A stretch of 64,000 nt of DNA from the NCBI RefSeq assembly GCF_002812725.1, contig NZ_NMUN01000009.1:279935-343934 (forward strand). Reading direction: 5' to 3'. This document shows positions 63,048 to 64,000 of this stretch, piece after piece. Position 1 is the stretch's first letter, and each line of letters begins with the position of its first letter. The notes beneath the pieces were generated by a model. That model did no database searches. It was given only the letters and a program-made list of their open reading frames with translations, and was not told the DNA's origin. A program made the translations under genes and the position numbers. Source of the DNA: Microbacterium sp. BR1 (GTDB taxonomy: Bacteria > Actinomycetota > Actinomycetes > Actinomycetales > Microbacteriaceae).

Positions 63048-63653
63048 TCAGGCGCCGCGCGCACCCTCATCGGTGGTGCCGACGTCGGTGCGGTGGAAGT
63101 TCTGGAACGAGCGGGATGCCGTGGGCCCGCGCTGCCCCTGATATCGGTTGCCATAGGGGCCCGAGCCGTAGGGGTTCTCGGTCGGCGACGACAGGCGGAA
63201 GAAGCAGAGCTGGCCGATCTTCATTCCCGGCCAGAGCTTGATCGGCAGAGTCGCGACGTTCGAGAGCTCGAGCGTGACATGGCCCGAGAATCCGGGGTCG
63301 ATGAAGCCCGCCGTCGAGTGGGTCAGCAGTCCGAGGCGACCGAGCGAGGACTTGCCCTCGAGTCGGGCGGCGACGTCGTCGGGCAATGAGATGAGTTCGA
63401 AGGTGCTGCCCAGCACGAACTCCCCCGGGTGCAGGATGAACGGCTCATCGGGCGCCGTCTCGATCAGGTGCGTCAGCTCGGGCTGATCCTCGGCCGGATC
63501 GATGAAGGGGTACTTGTGGTTGTCGAACAGCCGGAAGTACCGGTCTAGTCGCACATCGACGCTCGAGGGCTGCACCATCTGCGGGTCGTAGGGCTCGAGC
63601 CCGATCCGTCGCGCGTCGAGTTCGAGCCTGATGTCACGATCCGAGAGCAGCAC
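63048..63653 (-). CDS. dcd: dCTP deaminase
   Basis: Converts dCTP to dUTP (or, in the bifunctional actinobacterial form, directly to dUMP), supplying thymidylate synthesis. 201 residues. Motifs: [62 protein letters not shown] (catalytic Glu in TLEL) and the C-terminal [10 protein letters not shown]. It is read from GTG 63653, 6 nt after a TAGGCT box. The C-terminal tail is Gly/Tyr-rich. Whether it is mono- or bifunctional cannot be told by eye. Confidence 0.95.
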   Translation of the reverse strand: MLLSDRDIRLELDARRIGLEPYDPQMVQPSSVDVRLDRYFRLFDNHKYPFIDPAEDQPELTHLIETAPDEPFILHPGEFVLGSTFELISLPDDVAARLEGKSSLGRLGLLTHSTAGFIDPGFSGHVTLELSNVATLPIKLWPGMKIGQLCFFRLSSPTENPYGSGPYGNRYQGQRGPTASRSFQNFHRTDVGTTDEGARGA

Positions 63654-63659
63654 GGGCTC

Positions 63660-63665
63660 AGCCTA
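63660..63665 (-). promoter_or_regulatory. -10 box of dcd, leaderless
   Basis: On the - strand TAGGCT ends 6 nt before the GTG at 63653. Confidence 0.5.
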
Positions 63666-63776
63666 CCGAGCCGACCGTGTTCGCAATTCGGTCTGCGGAT
63701 CTTGGACGCACCGGCGATCGACTCGCGTCGTCGAGACTGAATCGTGAACCAAGCGAACGCGGCACGGCCCGTTTGC

Positions 63777-63782
63777 TAGGCT
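63777..63782 (+). promoter_or_regulatory. -10 box of the candidate small RNA
   Basis: TAGGCT predicts transcription starting near 63789. The -35 is not clear. Confidence 0.35.
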
Positions 63783-63788
63783 TACCAG

Positions 63789-63959
63789 GCGCCGCAAGGC
63801 GTTCCGGGGAATTGTTAGTTTTCAAATTGGCAGAAAACTTTTCAGCTTTTCCCAAAAAGCTTGATTAGCGCGGGTTTTTCGATTTTCCGTTCATTCCCCT
63901 TCAAATTGCCCCCACGTGCGACCAAACGGTCGCGCGGGAGGGCAATTTTCGCGTTTTTT
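63789..63959 (+). ncRNA. Candidate structured small RNA or leader
   Basis: From the predicted start it holds CGCC-GCAA-GGCG (63790-63801, GNRA tetraloop). Two 7-bp hairpins follow: 63817-63823/63833-63839 and 63844-63850/63855-63861. GGGGAAT (63806-63812) is complementary to ATTCCCC (63893-63899), enclosing both. A terminator hairpin (63903-63948) and six Ts complete it. Family not recognised. It could instead be the leader of a gene beyond the window. Confidence 0.35.
63903..63959 (+). terminator. Intrinsic terminator with T-run
   Basis: Outer stem AAATTGCC/GGCAATTT (63903-63910/63941-63948), inner stem GCGACC-aaac-GGTCGC (63918-63933), then a six-T run at 63954-63959. It is the only hairpin in the window with a clear T-run. 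Confidence 0.6.
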
Positions 63960-64000
63960 GTTGCCGCAGGAAATTTCGACCGCAGGACTTAGCAGTTTTC

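Larger units (their letters stand above)
63654..64000. other. AT-rich terminal intergenic region
   Basis: 347 bp with no credible protein gene. The left part carries the dcd promoter; 63777-63959 is the candidate small RNA. From about 63810 the base composition becomes clearly AT-rich with runs of T and A, unlike the rest of the window. Confidence 0.6.

Noticed and set aside
63654..64000. tRNA, tmRNA, RNase P or SRP RNA gene in the AT-rich end
   Set aside because: None of their conserved cores (T-loop, tag frame, P4 or SRP helix 8 motifs) could be found by eye.

Overview
The window is about 64 kb of high-GC actinobacterial chromosome. The family is most likely Microbacteriaceae, and the genus probably Microbacterium or a close relative. 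Four things suggest this: the very high third-position GC, the HspR-controlled dnaK-grpE-dnaJ operon, the many start codons that lie 6-7 nt after a -10 box (leaderless mRNAs), and the set of housekeeping genes. No rRNA, tRNA, CRISPR array, insertion sequence or prophage was seen.

Region 1 (about 1-21 kb) is a cell-surface polysaccharide locus. It carries a Wzm/Wzt-type ABC exporter and twelve recognisable or probable glycosyltransferases: one GT-D fold, seven GT4-like, one probable GT-A, one GT2, one DPM-like GT2 fused to GtrA, and one GT87. It also carries a Wzy/O-antigen-ligase-like membrane protein, a low-molecular-weight tyrosine phosphatase, a BY-kinase/chain-length regulator and a PAP2 lipid phosphatase. 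Several ATGA/GTGA/TTGA overlaps mark translationally coupled operons (4688-9993 and 11298-13756 on +; 13753-18261 and 290-4495 on -). The initiating phosphoglycosyltransferase and a flippase are not in view.

Region 2 (21-33.7 kb) is metabolic and housekeeping: a glutaredoxin-like protein, an unusual aldehyde dehydrogenase, glutamate decarboxylase, proline iminopeptidase, malate dehydrogenase, a Na+/H+ antiporter, a degenerate serine-resolvase-fold protein, a short UvrA paralogue, a small membrane protein and an acyl-CoA oxidase.

Region 3 (33.7-41.4 kb) starts with a gene-free mosaic of palindromic (REP-like) repeats. RecQ, a DUF3516-type superfamily 2 helicase with a perfect 48-bp internal duplication, a GNAT protein and a pirin follow.

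Region 4 (40.9-45.2 kb) is an ECF-type ABC transporter (S, fused double ATPase, T) followed by a siderophore-interacting flavoprotein. A DtxR/IdeR-like iron box lies in the promoter of the ATPase gene. I read this as a candidate iron or siderophore importer built on ECF architecture.

Region 5 (45.2-60 kb) holds a VanY-type carboxypeptidase, a radical SAM protein, ClpB, a GlxA-type regulator, two GT4 mannosyltransferase-like genes, two poorly characterised proteins and the hspR-dnaJ-grpE-dnaK operon. HspR boxes (HAIR) overlap well-formed promoters of both clpB and dnaK, so the window holds the regulator and its two classical targets.

Region 6 (60-64 kb) holds an MFS transporter and a divergent pair of winged-helix regulators sharing a promoter with three identical-architecture operators. 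It ends with dcd and an AT-rich segment that looks like a structured small RNA or a leader with a promoter and a terminator.
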